Shown here: positions 50,691 through 60,214 of the stretch, piece after piece
How the letters are laid out: each line of letters opens with the position of its first letter
How positions within the stretch are numbered: the stretch's first letter is position 1
Origin: Mycolicibacterium elephantis DSM 44368
GTDB lineage: Bacteria > Actinomycetota > Actinomycetes > Mycobacteriales > Mycobacteriaceae
Length of the DNA: 64,000 nucleotides
Reading direction: 5' to 3'
NCBI RefSeq assembly: GCF_004014805.1
Contig: NZ_ATDN01000012.1
Location: 186,001-250,000, forward strand
Position numbers and translations under genes: made by a program
The notes under the pieces: generated by a model
The model's database searches: none
Told to the model about the DNA's origin: nothing
Seen by the model: only the letters and a program-made list of their open reading frames with translations

Positions 50691-51941
50691 TCACCGCGGT
50701 GGCTCGATCGGTAGCGTCGGCCCACCGTACGGGGTGGGAATGGTGAACCGGCCCTTCGGGGTCGGATCCGTCTGCCGACCGAGATCGGCACCGGGCGGGG
50801 GGCCCGCGGTGTCGTCGTCGGCCGGCCGCGGCGCGTTCTTGGCTCCGCGGACCAGCATCCCGGGGTGATCGTCGCGGCAGTAGGTGTACATGAACGGTTC
50901 CGGGTAGTCCGCGTTGGACGGTGGAAGGCGCGGCGTTCCGTAGTCGCAGTGATACCGCGGGTAGATGTCGCCGCTGGCCCACAGCCCGTTGTCGTGCATC
51001 GCGCTGCCCAGCGCGTCGAGCAGCGAGCCACGGTAGTCCGGGAACAGCGCATTCAGTGCCGGCACCCGCAGGTACAACAGCCGGGAGACGGTGGTCAGAT
51101 TGCCGAGCAGTTGCACCATCGTGTCGGAGTTGTCGATGAACAAGGCGTCCACCGCGGACAGCGCATCCGGACCCTGGTTGGTGAGCCGGCGATAGCCGTC
51201 GCGCATCTTGTTGATGCCGACGAAGCTCTGGTCGAGATTATCTGAGGCGACTGCGATTCCGGCGTTCTTGTCGGCGGCCAACGTGAGCACCACCCGGCTG
51301 GTCCGCAACAGGCTGCTGGTCTGCGGCAACACCGAATCCATCGTGGACAACAGGAACGTGCCGCCTTCGACGATGTCCTTCAGCTTCTGCGGACCGGCCT
51401 GCGACAGGCTCAACTCTCGCCTGATCAGCTCGAGTTTCTCGGTATCGGCCTGCGCCAACGCCCCGTCCGCGTTGGCCAACAGCTCGGCCAGGCTGACCGG
51501 CACCGTGGCCCTACCCTGCTCGATGACGGCGCCATCGGCCAGGAACGGGCCCTGGTCGGACTCCGGCAGGAAGTCAATGTACTGCTCACCGGCCGGCGAC
51601 AGGCCCGACACCGCGACATCGCTGGATTCCGGGATCTTCATCGACGATTTGACGTTGACCACCGCGTTCACCCCGGCCGGGGTGATGTCGAGCCGGTCCA
51701 CCCGGCCGATCGGCACGCCACGCATCGTCACGTCCTGGTCGGGCAGCAGGCCGGCCGACTCGGGCAGTTGGATGGTGAGTTGATACTGCGAGGCGAACGG
51801 GTTCACCCGCAACGCACCGAACAGCAGGTAGCCGGTCGCTACCACCAGGACCAGAATCAACCCGGCGGAAGATAGCCAGGCGCGGCGGCGGTGGCCGAAC
51901 CGGACAAGGTCGACCAGCCGGTCGGCAGCTGTCGAGATCAT
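50691..51941 (-). CDS. mceF: MceF, MCE-family substrate-binding subunit (operon 2)
   Basis: 416 residues, same length as the operon 1 MceF. Membrane anchor about 24-44, MCE domain with SAGLLPDQDVTMRGVPIGRV, helices, then a tail with RFTIPTPYGGP. The conserved YHCDYG motif parallels YGCDYN of the other copy. Overlaps mceE by four bases. Confidence 0.93.
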   Translation of the reverse strand: MISTAADRLVDLVRFGHRRRAWLSSAGLILVLVVATGYLLFGALRVNPFASQYQLTIQLPESAGLLPDQDVTMRGVPIGRVDRLDITPAGVNAVVNVKSSMKIPESSDVAVSGLSPAGEQYIDFLPESDQGPFLADGAVIEQGRATVPVSLAELLANADGALAQADTEKLELIRRELSLSQAGPQKLKDIVEGGTFLLSTMDSVLPQTSSLLRTSRVVLTLAADKNAGIAVASDNLDQSFVGINKMRDGYRRLTNQGPDALSAVDALFIDNSDTMVQLLGNLTTVSRLLYLRVPALNALFPDYRGSLLDALGSAMHDNGLWASGDIYPRYHCDYGTPRLPPSNADYPEPFMYTYCRDDHPGMLVRGAKNAPRPADDDTAGPPPGADLGRQTDPTPKGRFTIPTPYGGPTLPIEPPR

Positions 51942-53284
51942 CGTGGCGCCTCCGCAGGCAGTGGCGCGGGTGCAGGCGGCGGGGCGGGCGAAGGTGGCAG
52001 CGGCGGCCCGGCCACCGGCCCCAGTGCCGGCAGTGGAATATCGGTCGCCGGGGGCGCGACGGGCAGCGGTGCCGGCGGCGTTGGTGGGGCGAGCGGTGGC
52101 CCCGCGACCTCCAATTCCCCGGGCTCGGTCGGACTGGGGATCACCGGGACCTGCGGCACACCGGGACCCTTGCCGACGATCTTCTCCTGCAGCCGGTACA
52201 GCGTGTACTTGAACGAGCCCACCAGGTGAAACCAGTTGTGCCACTTGGGACCGTGGAACCCCTGGTCTCCGGCGAAGCCGATATCGGGTATGTGTCCGAG
52301 GATCAATCGGTCGATGCTCGCGTTGGTCGCGAGCGCGTTGCCGGTCATCGACTTGATGAATGGGGGCATCAGCCGGTTCAGCGCATAGAGCGTCGTGTCG
52401 GGGGCCAGCGCGACGTCGTTCCACGCGCCGGCGACGGTGTTGGCGTCAGCGATGACGCTGCGGCCGCTGGTGTCGGTGCCGGCGATCGACGGGAACTTGC
52501 GTGCCTGAACGGACACATCACCGATCTGCTCGACGAGGTCGGCGATCTGGGTGGTGTGTGCCGCCAGCGTGTCGGTGGCCGGACGGGCTTCGGCCATCAC
52601 TTCGCTGATGGTCTGATTCTTGGCCTCGATGGCCTCGACGAGCCGGGAAGTCTCGGTGATCGCGTTCGAGATCTGCCCGGACCGGGCGTTCAGCGTGCCC
52701 AGGGTGTCGTTGGTCTTACGGATGAGATTGCCGAACGCCTCGCCCTGATCGCCGGTCGCCTTGCCCAGTCCGTTGATGATGTTGGTGAAGTTGCGCACCG
52801 CACCGCCGTTGACCAACACCGCCGCCGATGCCAACACCGATTCGACGGTGGCTGCGGACGTCGTCGACTCCAATGGGATCGTGTCGCCATCGGTCAACAA
52901 GGGCGCGTTCGGATCGGCGGGGAACGGCGGCTTGATCGCGATGAAAATATCGCCGAGGGGTGTCGCGGAACGTAATTCGGCGGTGCTGCCCTGGGGCACC
53001 TGAACTCCGTCCATGATGCGCAAGGTGGTCACCGCGGTGTAGTTGCGCGCCTTCATCGACTCCATCTGGCCGACATCGGCACCGGCCAGCTTCACCTTGG
53101 CGCTGGCGGGCAGGTTCAGCGCGTTGGAGAACACCGCCGTCAGCTGGTAGCCGCCGGACCCGACGCCGGGTGCCGGCAGCGGCAAACTGGCCAAACCATC
53201 GGTGGCACAGCCGGAAAGGGCCAGGCACGCCGCCATCGCCAACGCGATCGGCCGACGGTGGCGCCTGCTGCTCGGGGTCATCAT
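51938..53284 (-). CDS. mceE: MceE, lipoprotein Mce subunit (operon 2)
   Basis: 448 residues from ATG 53,284, which overlaps the mceD stop. Lipobox ALSGC at about residue 25 marks the lipid anchor. MCE domain with LNLPASAKVKLAGADVGQMESM; the helical region ends in WHNWFHLVGSFKYTLYRLQE, and the last 90 residues are very rich in Pro and Ala, longer than in the operon 1 protein. Such tails are thought to cross or bind cell-wall layers, but this is not established. Confidence 0.92.
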   Translation of the reverse strand: MMTPSSRRHRRPIALAMAACLALSGCATDGLASLPLPAPGVGSGGYQLTAVFSNALNLPASAKVKLAGADVGQMESMKARNYTAVTTLRIMDGVQVPQGSTAELRSATPLGDIFIAIKPPFPADPNAPLLTDGDTIPLESTTSAATVESVLASAAVLVNGGAVRNFTNIINGLGKATGDQGEAFGNLIRKTNDTLGTLNARSGQISNAITETSRLVEAIEAKNQTISEVMAEARPATDTLAAHTTQIADLVEQIGDVSVQARKFPSIAGTDTSGRSVIADANTVAGAWNDVALAPDTTLYALNRLMPPFIKSMTGNALATNASIDRLILGHIPDIGFAGDQGFHGPKWHNWFHLVGSFKYTLYRLQEKIVGKGPGVPQVPVIPSPTEPGELEVAGPPLAPPTPPAPLPVAPPATDIPLPALGPVAGPPLPPSPAPPPAPAPLPAEAPR

Positions 53285-54402
53285 TTCTGTCCCATCGCCG
53301 CGAGTCCGTCCAGCATGTACGTCAGCCCGAAGTCCGGCCCGAAGTCCTGCAACGTCCCGGTGCTGCAGCCCAGTTGCCGCAGCCCCATCACGTTGCACAC
53401 CTCCTTGATGAACTGGTTGTCGAACAACACCCGGTCGGTGAGCACCTTGACCCGCAAGGCGCCGTTCTTCCGGTCGACGATGTTGTACAGGTTGTCCAGT
53501 GTCATCGGCGCCACGTCCAGGAATTCCTTGAGATCGCGTTCGTGATCGACAGCCGTGTTCAGCACAATGTCGCCGTTGGCGACGAGATCCTTGATGGTGT
53601 CGCGATGGATCTCGAGCACCTCACGGGTGTTGGTCAACACCTCGTTGATCTTTTTGCCGGTGGTCCCGCTGCCGAGGTTCTCATCGGCCAGGATCTGGCT
53701 GAGTGCGCGCACCGACGAGCCGAATTCCCGCAGTGTCTCGTCATTCCTGGCCGCCGCCTCTGACAACGAACTCAAGTTCCGTACGATGGTGGTCAGCTGA
53801 TCCTTGGTCACCGTGCCCCGATCGGCGCTGAGCCGCAGGGCATTCGACAGCTCGCCGAGCGCGTCCTTCATCTGCTGGCCGTTGCCGTCGGCGATCGCGG
53901 CGCTGGCGTTGACCACATCGGCGATCGGGCCGTCACCCTTTCCGTCGCCCTCCAGAGATACCGACAGCTTGTCGAGAACGTCGAGCACCCGGGCGAATTC
54001 CACCGGGGTCTGGGTGCGATTCAGGCCGATGGTCGCGTGATCCTGCAGGGTCGGACCGCTGCCCGAGTAGGGTGGCGTCAGTTCGATCTGCCGGTCGGTC
54101 AGAATCGAGTTGGAAATCGTCACCGCCTGGACGTCCGCGGGAACCTTGACATCCTTGTCCACGGTGAAGTCGACCTCGACGTAGCCGCCCTTGGGGGTGA
54201 TCTTGGCGACCCGGCCCACCGGCATCCCGAGAACCGCGACGGTGTTTCCCTCGTATAGGCCTGCGGCACTGTCGAACTGGGCGGTCACCGTGATGGTGTC
54301 GAGCCGGTCCTTGGTGTAGAGCACCACGACGGTGGCCAACACCAGACCCGCGACCAGTGCGATCGCACCGGCAACCAGCAGCTTGGTCTTGGTGATCCTC
54401 AT
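53281..54402 (-). CDS. mceD: MceD, MCE-family substrate-binding subunit (operon 2)
   Basis: 373 residues. Membrane anchor about 8-30 without any Cys, unlike the operon 1 MceD. MCE domain with GLYEGNTVAVLGMPVGRV; terminal motif GTLQDFGPDFGLTYML. Four-base overlaps with mceC and mceE. Confidence 0.92.
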   Translation of the reverse strand: MRITKTKLLVAGAIALVAGLVLATVVVLYTKDRLDTITVTAQFDSAAGLYEGNTVAVLGMPVGRVAKITPKGGYVEVDFTVDKDVKVPADVQAVTISNSILTDRQIELTPPYSGSGPTLQDHATIGLNRTQTPVEFARVLDVLDKLSVSLEGDGKGDGPIADVVNASAAIADGNGQQMKDALGELSNALRLSADRGTVTKDQLTTIVRNLSSLSEAAARNDETLREFGSSVRALSQILADENLGSGTTGKKINEVLTNTREVLEIHRDTIKDLVANGDIVLNTAVDHERDLKEFLDVAPMTLDNLYNIVDRKNGALRVKVLTDRVLFDNQFIKEVCNVMGLRQLGCSTGTLQDFGPDFGLTYMLDGLAAMGQK

Positions 54403-55445
54403 TTGCAGTCCTGGTAGTACTCGATCATGCTGAATTGCTTGGCGCGGCCGCTGATTGCGCACATCCACGAGTCGACCAGCAGGCCGTTGGTCGCGTTGAA
54501 CCCAGCCGCATTGCCGCTGCCGGTGGCGTTGGCCAAGCCACGCAGGGCGATTGGCCCGGACTGCAGGATGCTGCGCAGGAAGCCGTCACCGTCGCGGGCG
54601 AGCAGAGTGGACAACTCGCGCAGATTGCCCAGCAGCTCCTCGAGTTCGGGCCGGTCGTCGATGACGACGCTGCTCAATGTTTCGACGAGGTTGGTGAGCG
54701 CATCCATCATCGCGTGGAATGTCGCACGCGACGCGACGAACTCGCCGAGCAACGAGTTGCCCTGGTTTACCAGGCTGCCGATGGTGGACTGCTGACGGCG
54801 CAGCGTATTGCTGACCACTTCAGTGGTTTTCAGCAGTTCGCCGAGTTGGTCGCGACGCTCGGCGATGATCGTCGACAGCGTGTGGGTGTTCTCCAGGGCC
54901 TGCGGCACCACCGGCGGCAACGTCTTCATCTGCTCGCCCAGAATGGACAGCGTCTCGGCGAAATTGTCGGAGTCGACCTGCTCGTAGGTTCGGGTGACGT
55001 CGGCGAGGGCTTCCTGCAGGTCGTAGGGGACCTCGGTGTGGGTCAGGTCGAAGGTGTCGTTCGGCAGCGAGCCTGCACCGTCGGGAAACAGGGCCAGATA
55101 CCGCGAGCCGAGGATCGTGGTGATCTTGATCGAGGCCCGTGAATCCTCGCCCAGCGCAACGTCATTGCGCACCTTGAGCTTGGCCTCGACGTAGTCACCG
55201 GCGAGGCGCATGCTCAGCACCTCGCCCACCGGAATTCCGGCAACCGTGACCGGATTGCCGACTTGCAGCGCGGCGGCCTGCAAGAAGTGCGCGGTGTACT
55301 GCCGGTAGCCGAAGTTGGCCACCTTGAACAACAGCAGCGTTCCGACGAGCAACGAAACCACCAGGACCGCAACGACGCCCATCCAGGTCTTGTTGCGGTT
55401 CTCCAGCGGGAGTCGCCGGCGCCGCGGCTTCGTCTGATCAGCCAT
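54399..55445 (-). CDS. mceC: MceC, MCE-family substrate-binding subunit (operon 2)
   Basis: 348 residues. A basic N-terminus (KPRRRRLPLENRNK) precedes the membrane anchor (about 20-41); MCE domain with AAALQVGNPVTVAGIPVGEV; C-terminal CAISGRAKQF and final YYQDCK as in the other operon. Start ATG 55,445 overlaps the end of mceB by eight bases. Confidence 0.92.
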   Translation of the reverse strand: MADQTKPRRRRLPLENRNKTWMGVVAVLVVSLLVGTLLLFKVANFGYRQYTAHFLQAAALQVGNPVTVAGIPVGEVLSMRLAGDYVEAKLKVRNDVALGEDSRASIKITTILGSRYLALFPDGAGSLPNDTFDLTHTEVPYDLQEALADVTRTYEQVDSDNFAETLSILGEQMKTLPPVVPQALENTHTLSTIIAERRDQLGELLKTTEVVSNTLRRQQSTIGSLVNQGNSLLGEFVASRATFHAMMDALTNLVETLSSVVIDDRPELEELLGNLRELSTLLARDGDGFLRSILQSGPIALRGLANATGSGNAAGFNATNGLLVDSWMCAISGRAKQFSMIEYYQDCK

Positions 55446-56493
55446 TGGCCATGTTCCTGCACTTCGGGGTGTAACGCGCCTTGTTGCCGGGGGTGGCGGC
55501 GTCCACGATGATCGGCACCACGTCGTTGAGGCCGGGGAAGAATCCTTGGATATTCAGGTCACATGCGTAGGCGTTGGCGAAGGAGCCTTCGCTGGTGATG
55601 CGTGCAAAGCCCTTCAGCAGCAACGGGAGGTTGGCGCCGGTAAATGCCAGCTGGTTCTCCAGACCGACCATGTGCGCCGCGAACCCCGGTTCGCGGGTGA
55701 CCATTTCCTTCAGCGACGGGTACACCTCGTCGGAGATCGTCGACAATTGCCGCACCACCTTCGCGATCGAACTCATCGACGCCACCAATTCGGGGCGTCG
55801 CGCGTCGAAGGTCGACACCACCGTGCGGGCTTCGCCGATGATGTGGTCGAGGTCGTCGTTGTGCCGGGCGAGGTTGGCCACCACGACGTTCAGGTCAGTG
55901 ATCACCTCACCGAGTTGCTCGTCCTGACCGGCGAACGACTCGGTGAGCTGGCTGGTCTGGTCCACCAGGGCGGTGATGGACCCCTTGTCGCCCTGCAGCG
56001 ATTGGATGACACCCTTGGTCAAGTTGTCGGCGTGCTTGGGGTCGAGAACGCTGAACAGTGGCTCGTACCCGTTGAGCAGCCGGCCGACATCGAACGACGG
56101 GTCGGTGCGCTCGACGGGGATGACGCTGCCGGGCTTCAGCGGGCCCGGGTCACCGAGATTGCCCAGCGACAGACCGAGATATCGCTGGCCGACGATGTTC
56201 TGGTAGGTGACCGAGGCAACGGTGGTGCCCAGCACCTGCTGGTCGCTTTGCACCACGAAGGACACCTTGGCGTGTTTGCCTTGCAGCTCAATGCTTTCCA
56301 CCCGGCCCACCCGCACACCGGCCATCCGCACGTCGTCGCCCTCACGCAACCCGAACACATCGGTGAACATCGCGGCATAGGGCACGGTCCGGCCGGCCAC
56401 GTCTCGACGCAGCGTGACGTACACCAGCCAGGTCAGCGTGATCGCGACCACCATGAACAGCGACAGGCCGATCAGCGCTCCGCGGTACTTCAT
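55438..56493 (-). CDS. mceB: MceB, MCE-family substrate-binding subunit (operon 2)
   Basis: 351 residues. Membrane anchor about 6-27, MCE domain with VFGLREGDDVRMAGVRVGRV and NIVGQRYLGLS, then the long helical part. C-terminal Cys residues in AYACDLN and TPKCR match the other MceB and may be paired. ATG 56,493 overlaps the mceA stop. Confidence 0.93.
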   Translation of the reverse strand: MKYRGALIGLSLFMVVAITLTWLVYVTLRRDVAGRTVPYAAMFTDVFGLREGDDVRMAGVRVGRVESIELQGKHAKVSFVVQSDQQVLGTTVASVTYQNIVGQRYLGLSLGNLGDPGPLKPGSVIPVERTDPSFDVGRLLNGYEPLFSVLDPKHADNLTKGVIQSLQGDKGSITALVDQTSQLTESFAGQDEQLGEVITDLNVVVANLARHNDDLDHIIGEARTVVSTFDARRPELVASMSSIAKVVRQLSTISDEVYPSLKEMVTREPGFAAHMVGLENQLAFTGANLPLLLKGFARITSEGSFANAYACDLNIQGFFPGLNDVVPIIVDAATPGNKARYTPKCRNMANG

Positions 56494-58142
56494 CGGGCCT
56501 CCTGGCCGAGCGAGACGGTCGTGCCACGGGCTACCGGTCCGAGCAGCAACTGGGTCGCCGTGGTGGCCGGCTGGCCGGTGATGACGGACAGCTGGTTGCG
56601 TTCCTGTCGGCTACCAACGGGTCCGACGTTCCCGCCGAAGGCCGCCGGCTGAGCCGGCGTTATAGCAGGAGCCGGCTGAGCCGGCGTTATAGCAGGAGCC
56701 GGCGCGGCTTCGGCGGGCAACGGACCGGATGGCTGCGGAGCGACCGGCCCGGCAGGTGGGGCTGGCGGATCCCATGGTTTGGGCGCGACCGGTGCCGGTG
56801 GGGATTGGATCACCGGCGGCTGTGGCGTTGGTTCCAGCGCCGGGTTGGCCGATCCGGGTACCGGTGGCGACGGCGAAACTCCCGGTGGCAGCGGTGGATT
56901 CGGATCAGCCAGGTTTGGGTACGGGTTGACCAGCGGTGGCCCGACGGCAACCAGGTTGCCGTTCTCCCCCAATACCGTGCCGGGCGGGGGCGCCAGGTCC
57001 TTCGGAGGCTGATAGTTCTGTGGTAGCAGCGTATCCGGAAGGGGCGGCCGCACCGGAACCAATGGCGCGGTGTAACAGCTCGGGCCCTTGAGTTCGCCGT
57101 ACTGCGGGCAATCGGCACGGGTATAGGTGTAGGTCGGCGTGAACGACAGGTTCACCCGCATGTTGCCGATGTCGCGGTCATGCATCCACACCTCGTCGAA
57201 GAACTTGTCGGACAGCTCGTTCAGCTTGACGAAGGCCGGCACCCAGTGGCGCGAGGTATCCGCCAGGTTGCCGACCACCGGGGTCAGCTCCGAGCTGATC
57301 TTGACCATTCGGTCGGTGTGGTTGTTCAGCGCGGTGTGAGTGGTGTTCATGGTGTGGATACCGCCGTTGACCAGCGTGTCGAGCTGGGCCCGCTGCTCGA
57401 CCAGCACCTGCATCGGTTGCACCGCCTTCTGCAGCGCGTCGAACAGTTCCGGTGTGGTCTGCTGCAGTCCGACGGCCGCATCGGTGAGCGCCGACACCGT
57501 CGTCGAGTCCGGCCTGGTGGCCACGATCGCGTCGACATCATCGATGAGCCGGTCCAGTTGGGCGCCGGCGGCCAGCAACTCGGTGCGGCGGTCCTCGGTG
57601 GCCTCGTTGATCGCGGCCAGGATGCCGATGGTTTTGTCTTCGCGACCCCGCCCGGTGGCGGCCAGGATGTCGCGCAGCTTGCTGATCGTCGTCTGGAACA
57701 ACACGGTCGGCAGCTCGGTGTCCTCCGGAATGTGCGCGCCCGCACGGATCGGCGGCCCGTCGCCGTTGTCGACGAGTTGCACCGAGGACACCGCGAACAC
57801 GTTGCTGGGCACCACCCGGGCGGTGACGGTGGCCGGTATCGAACCGGCGTACTGCCGGTCGAGGTTGATGTGGACGTGGTTGGGGTTGCCGTGGGCGCCC
57901 GGGGTGACGCTCGCGACGGCGCCGACGAGCACGCCGTGGTACTTCACGTCGGACCGCTGCGGCAGCCCGTCGCCGACGTTGACGAGGTCCGCGACGACGC
58001 GCACGAACGGATCCAGCCGTCCGGTCGCCTTGACCAACAGGGTCCCCGTGATCAGCGCGGCCACCAGAACAACGACGATCCCCCCGCCGATCAGCTGGCG
58101 ATCGGTGGGCCCGCGCCCGTCCAGGTCAAAGGAATTCGGCAC
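56490..58142 (-). CDS. mceA: MceA with long proline-rich tail (operon 2)
   Basis: 550 residues, about 100 longer than the operon 1 MceA. Membrane anchor about 18-38, MCE domain with VGDGLPQRSDVKYHGVLVG, helical region, then RADCPQYGELKGPSC and a Pro-rich tail of about 180 residues. The tail contains a perfect duplication of APAITPAQP encoded by a 27-bp tandem repeat (56,644-56,703) and ends with GGNVGPVGSRQERNQL and LLLGPVARG, shared with the other copy. GTG 58,142 shares a base with the yrbEB stop. Confidence 0.92.
   Translation of the reverse strand: MPNSFDLDGRGPTDRQLIGGGIVVVLVAALITGTLLVKATGRLDPFVRVVADLVNVGDGLPQRSDVKYHGVLVGAVASVTPGAHGNPNHVHINLDRQYAGSIPATVTARVVPSNVFAVSSVQLVDNGDGPPIRAGAHIPEDTELPTVLFQTTISKLRDILAATGRGREDKTIGILAAINEATEDRRTELLAAGAQLDRLIDDVDAIVATRPDSTTVSALTDAAVGLQQTTPELFDALQKAVQPMQVLVEQRAQLDTLVNGGIHTMNTTHTALNNHTDRMVKISSELTPVVGNLADTSRHWVPAFVKLNELSDKFFDEVWMHDRDIGNMRVNLSFTPTYTYTRADCPQYGELKGPSCYTAPLVPVRPPLPDTLLPQNYQPPKDLAPPPGTVLGENGNLVAVGPPLVNPYPNLADPNPPLPPGVSPSPPVPGSANPALEPTPQPPVIQSPPAPVAPKPWDPPAPPAGPVAPQPSGPLPAEAAPAPAITPAQPAPAITPAQPAAFGGNVGPVGSRQERNQLSVITGQPATTATQLLLGPVARGTTVSLGQEAR
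56644..56703. repeat. 27-bp tandem repeat inside mceA
   Basis: Two perfect 27-base units (56,644-56,670 and 56,671-56,697) plus six bases of a third. In frame on the minus strand each unit encodes nine residues (APAITPAQP type), so copy number can change without a frameshift. Confidence 0.85.
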
Positions 58143-58996
58143 TATCCCCCGAACCTCGCTCCGGAATCGACATTCCACAGCGCCATGGTGAGCAGCATGT
58201 TGACGATGATCACCACCGTGATGCTGGCCCGCATGGCGTGTCCGGCCGCGACCCCCACACCCTCGGGACCGCCGGCGGCAGAAAAGCCGTAGTAGCACTG
58301 GATCGTCGTGGCGATCCACACGAACACGATGGCCTTGAGCAACGAGTACAAAATATCTTGGCCCGACAGCATCAACGTGAAGTAATGCAGATATGAGCCC
58401 GTCGCGCCGCCGCTGATGACTTGAACCACAAGCTGTGTCGTCAGATAACTGACCGCCAGGCACACGACGTAGAGCGGAATGACCACCACCACCGAGGCCA
58501 TCAGCCGCGTCGTCACCAGATATGGGATGGGACGGATCGCAAGGGATTCCAGCGCGTCGATCTCTTCGGCAATCCGCATGGAACCCAGTTGCGCGGTGAA
58601 CCGGCAGCCGGCCTGGGTGGCGAACGCCAGGGACAACGCGATCGGCGCCAGTTCGCGGGTGTTCACCAGCGAGGAGATGATTCCCGTCGCCGGGCCCAGA
58701 CCCAGCAGGTCGAGGAAGTTGTAGCCCTCGATGCCGACGAGCGCGCCGACGGTGATGCCGAGCACGATCGCCACGCCTGCGGTTCCGCCGCCCACCACCA
58801 GGGAACCGTTGCCCCACGCGATATCCGACAACAGCCGGACGAACTCGGCGCGATAATGCCGTAGCGCCAACGGGATTGCCGCGATCGCGCGGACGAAGAA
58901 CACCAGCATGTGGCCGAGCCGGCCGATCGGCGGGGTGGCCTTCTGGTAGAGGCGGACGAAGGGCGCCAGCAGCGGCGGTACGAAAGTCGACGCCAT
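58142..58996 (-). CDS. yrbEB: YrbEB, MlaE-family permease of mce operon 2
   Basis: 284 residues, about six membrane helices. WGNGSLVVGGGTAG, GIEGYNFLDLLG, cytoplasmic GSMRIAEEIDALESLAIRP, and TTIQCYYGFSAAGGPEG, all aligned with the operon 1 YrbEB. Forms the permease with YrbEA, one base upstream. Confidence 0.93.
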   Translation of the reverse strand: MASTFVPPLLAPFVRLYQKATPPIGRLGHMLVFFVRAIAAIPLALRHYRAEFVRLLSDIAWGNGSLVVGGGTAGVAIVLGITVGALVGIEGYNFLDLLGLGPATGIISSLVNTRELAPIALSLAFATQAGCRFTAQLGSMRIAEEIDALESLAIRPIPYLVTTRLMASVVVVIPLYVVCLAVSYLTTQLVVQVISGGATGSYLHYFTLMLSGQDILYSLLKAIVFVWIATTIQCYYGFSAAGGPEGVGVAAGHAMRASITVVIIVNMLLTMALWNVDSGARFGG

Positions 58997-58997
58997 C

Positions 58998-59834
58998 TCA
59001 GAGCCCGACCCGGGGGAACAACATGATGTAGAGCTGGCTGATCGCGACGTTGACGACCATGAGAACGAGAATCGACTCGACCACCGCGGCGTTCACCGAG
59101 TTCGCCACCCCGGTCGGCCCGCCTTTGGTCGACATCCCCTTCTGGCAGGACACCACCGCGACGATCGCCCCGAAGACGACGGCCTTGACCAGCGCCACGA
59201 TCATGTCCCCGGTGGTGGTGAACGCGGCGAAGGTGGCGACGAAGCTGCCCGGGGCACCGTTTTGGAAGTACACGTTGAACAGGTAGCTGGCCAGAAAGCC
59301 GACGAAGCACACCACGCCGGTGAGCGCCACGCCGATCATGATGGCCGCGGCGAACCTGGGCACCACCAGGCGCCGGATCACGGAAACACCCATCACCTCC
59401 ATCGCCTCGGTCTCCTCGCGCATCTTGCGGGAACCGAGATCCGCGGTGATCGCCGAACCGACGGCGGCGGCCATCAGGATCGCCGCGGTCAGTGAGGCGG
59501 CCTGACGGATCACCGCCAGACCGCTGGCCGCGCCTGCCAGTGACGTGGCGCCGACCTGGCCGGCGAGCAATGCGAACTGAATCGACAGGGTGACTCCGAT
59601 GGGCAGGGCCACCAGCACCGTCGGCAGCACGGCGGTGCCCGCCATGAACGCGGCTTGGCGGATGAACTCCCACCACTGGAACCGGCCGGTGAAAAGATCG
59701 ACGAAGAAGTACTGCACCGTGCGCACCGCGAGCACGAACTGGTCGCCGGCGGTCTCCAGCGCTGCCACGGGGTGACGTTTGACGTAGCCACCGGCCCAGT
59801 CGCCGATGACCTCGACGCTGTCACTACGCGCCAT
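58998..59834 (-). CDS. yrbEA: YrbEA, MlaE-family permease of mce operon 2
   Basis: 278 residues, first gene of the operon. MlaE motifs LPIGVTLSIQFALLAGQVG, AASGLAVIRQAASLTAAIL, GSRKMREETEAMEVMGVSV. ATG 59,834 is preceded by no clear Shine-Dalgarno. A TAAGTT hexamer on the minus strand (59,857 to 59,852) could be the -10. There are no catabolic genes ahead of it, unlike operon 1. Confidence 0.93.
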   Translation of the reverse strand: MARSDSVEVIGDWAGGYVKRHPVAALETAGDQFVLAVRTVQYFFVDLFTGRFQWWEFIRQAAFMAGTAVLPTVLVALPIGVTLSIQFALLAGQVGATSLAGAASGLAVIRQAASLTAAILMAAAVGSAITADLGSRKMREETEAMEVMGVSVIRRLVVPRFAAAIMIGVALTGVVCFVGFLASYLFNVYFQNGAPGSFVATFAAFTTTGDMIVALVKAVVFGAIVAVVSCQKGMSTKGGPTGVANSVNAAVVESILVLMVVNVAISQLYIMLFPRVGL

Positions 59835-60214
59835 AGTTACGAATCGTCATTAACTTATTGCCTCGCGTCTGTGTCCGCCGCATCCCCAAGTCTGCGGGTA
59901 AAAGCAGCATATTCACTTGACTTCGCCGTATAGACGTGACCAACCGCGGTGGTGGTCCACCCTGGGCTCCAGTGGCCCCACCGCAGTAGTGATGAGTATG
60001 CACATTTACTAATGCCGAGTCTGCAGAATTGCGGAATACCCACCGCGGCGACGAGCCGGGCATGCTGACACGAGCGAAAGCGTGCGCTCAACCGGCATTT
60101 CCGGCGGCGCGGAATTGTCGTGGCCGTCAACGAGAGGTGTTTGCGGGTTGGCCGTTCCCGCGAGCCCGCCTTTGTGGGGCACCCGGGGGGCATTCTGGAA
60201 CACGTTCTAGTGTG
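59835..60214. other. 380-bp divergent spacer between mce operon 2 and fadD8
   Basis: No credible gene. The left third is AT-richer than its surroundings, with a possible -10 (TAAGTT, minus strand, 59,857-59,852) for yrbEA and the AT patch CACATTTACTAATG near 60,002-60,015. The middle contains short GC hairpins (for example GTGGTGGTCCAC). The right end carries the KstR-type palindrome next to the fadD8 start. The two genes probably have separate promoters. Confidence 0.6.
60196..60209. promoter_or_regulatory. KstR-type operator upstream of fadD8
   Basis: TGGAACACGTTCTA matches every fixed position of the published mycobacterial KstR consensus TnnAACnnGTTnnA. It ends six bases before ATG 60,215, overlapping the likely promoter, a good position for repression of fadD8 in the absence of cholesterol-derived CoA ligands. 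No second site was found near the yrbEA start 360 bases away. Confidence 0.75.

Noticed and set aside
60029..60214. N-terminal extension of FadD8 from ATG 60,029
   Set aside because: The extension lacks similarity to FadD8 starts, would place the KstR box inside the gene, and has no ribosome binding site.
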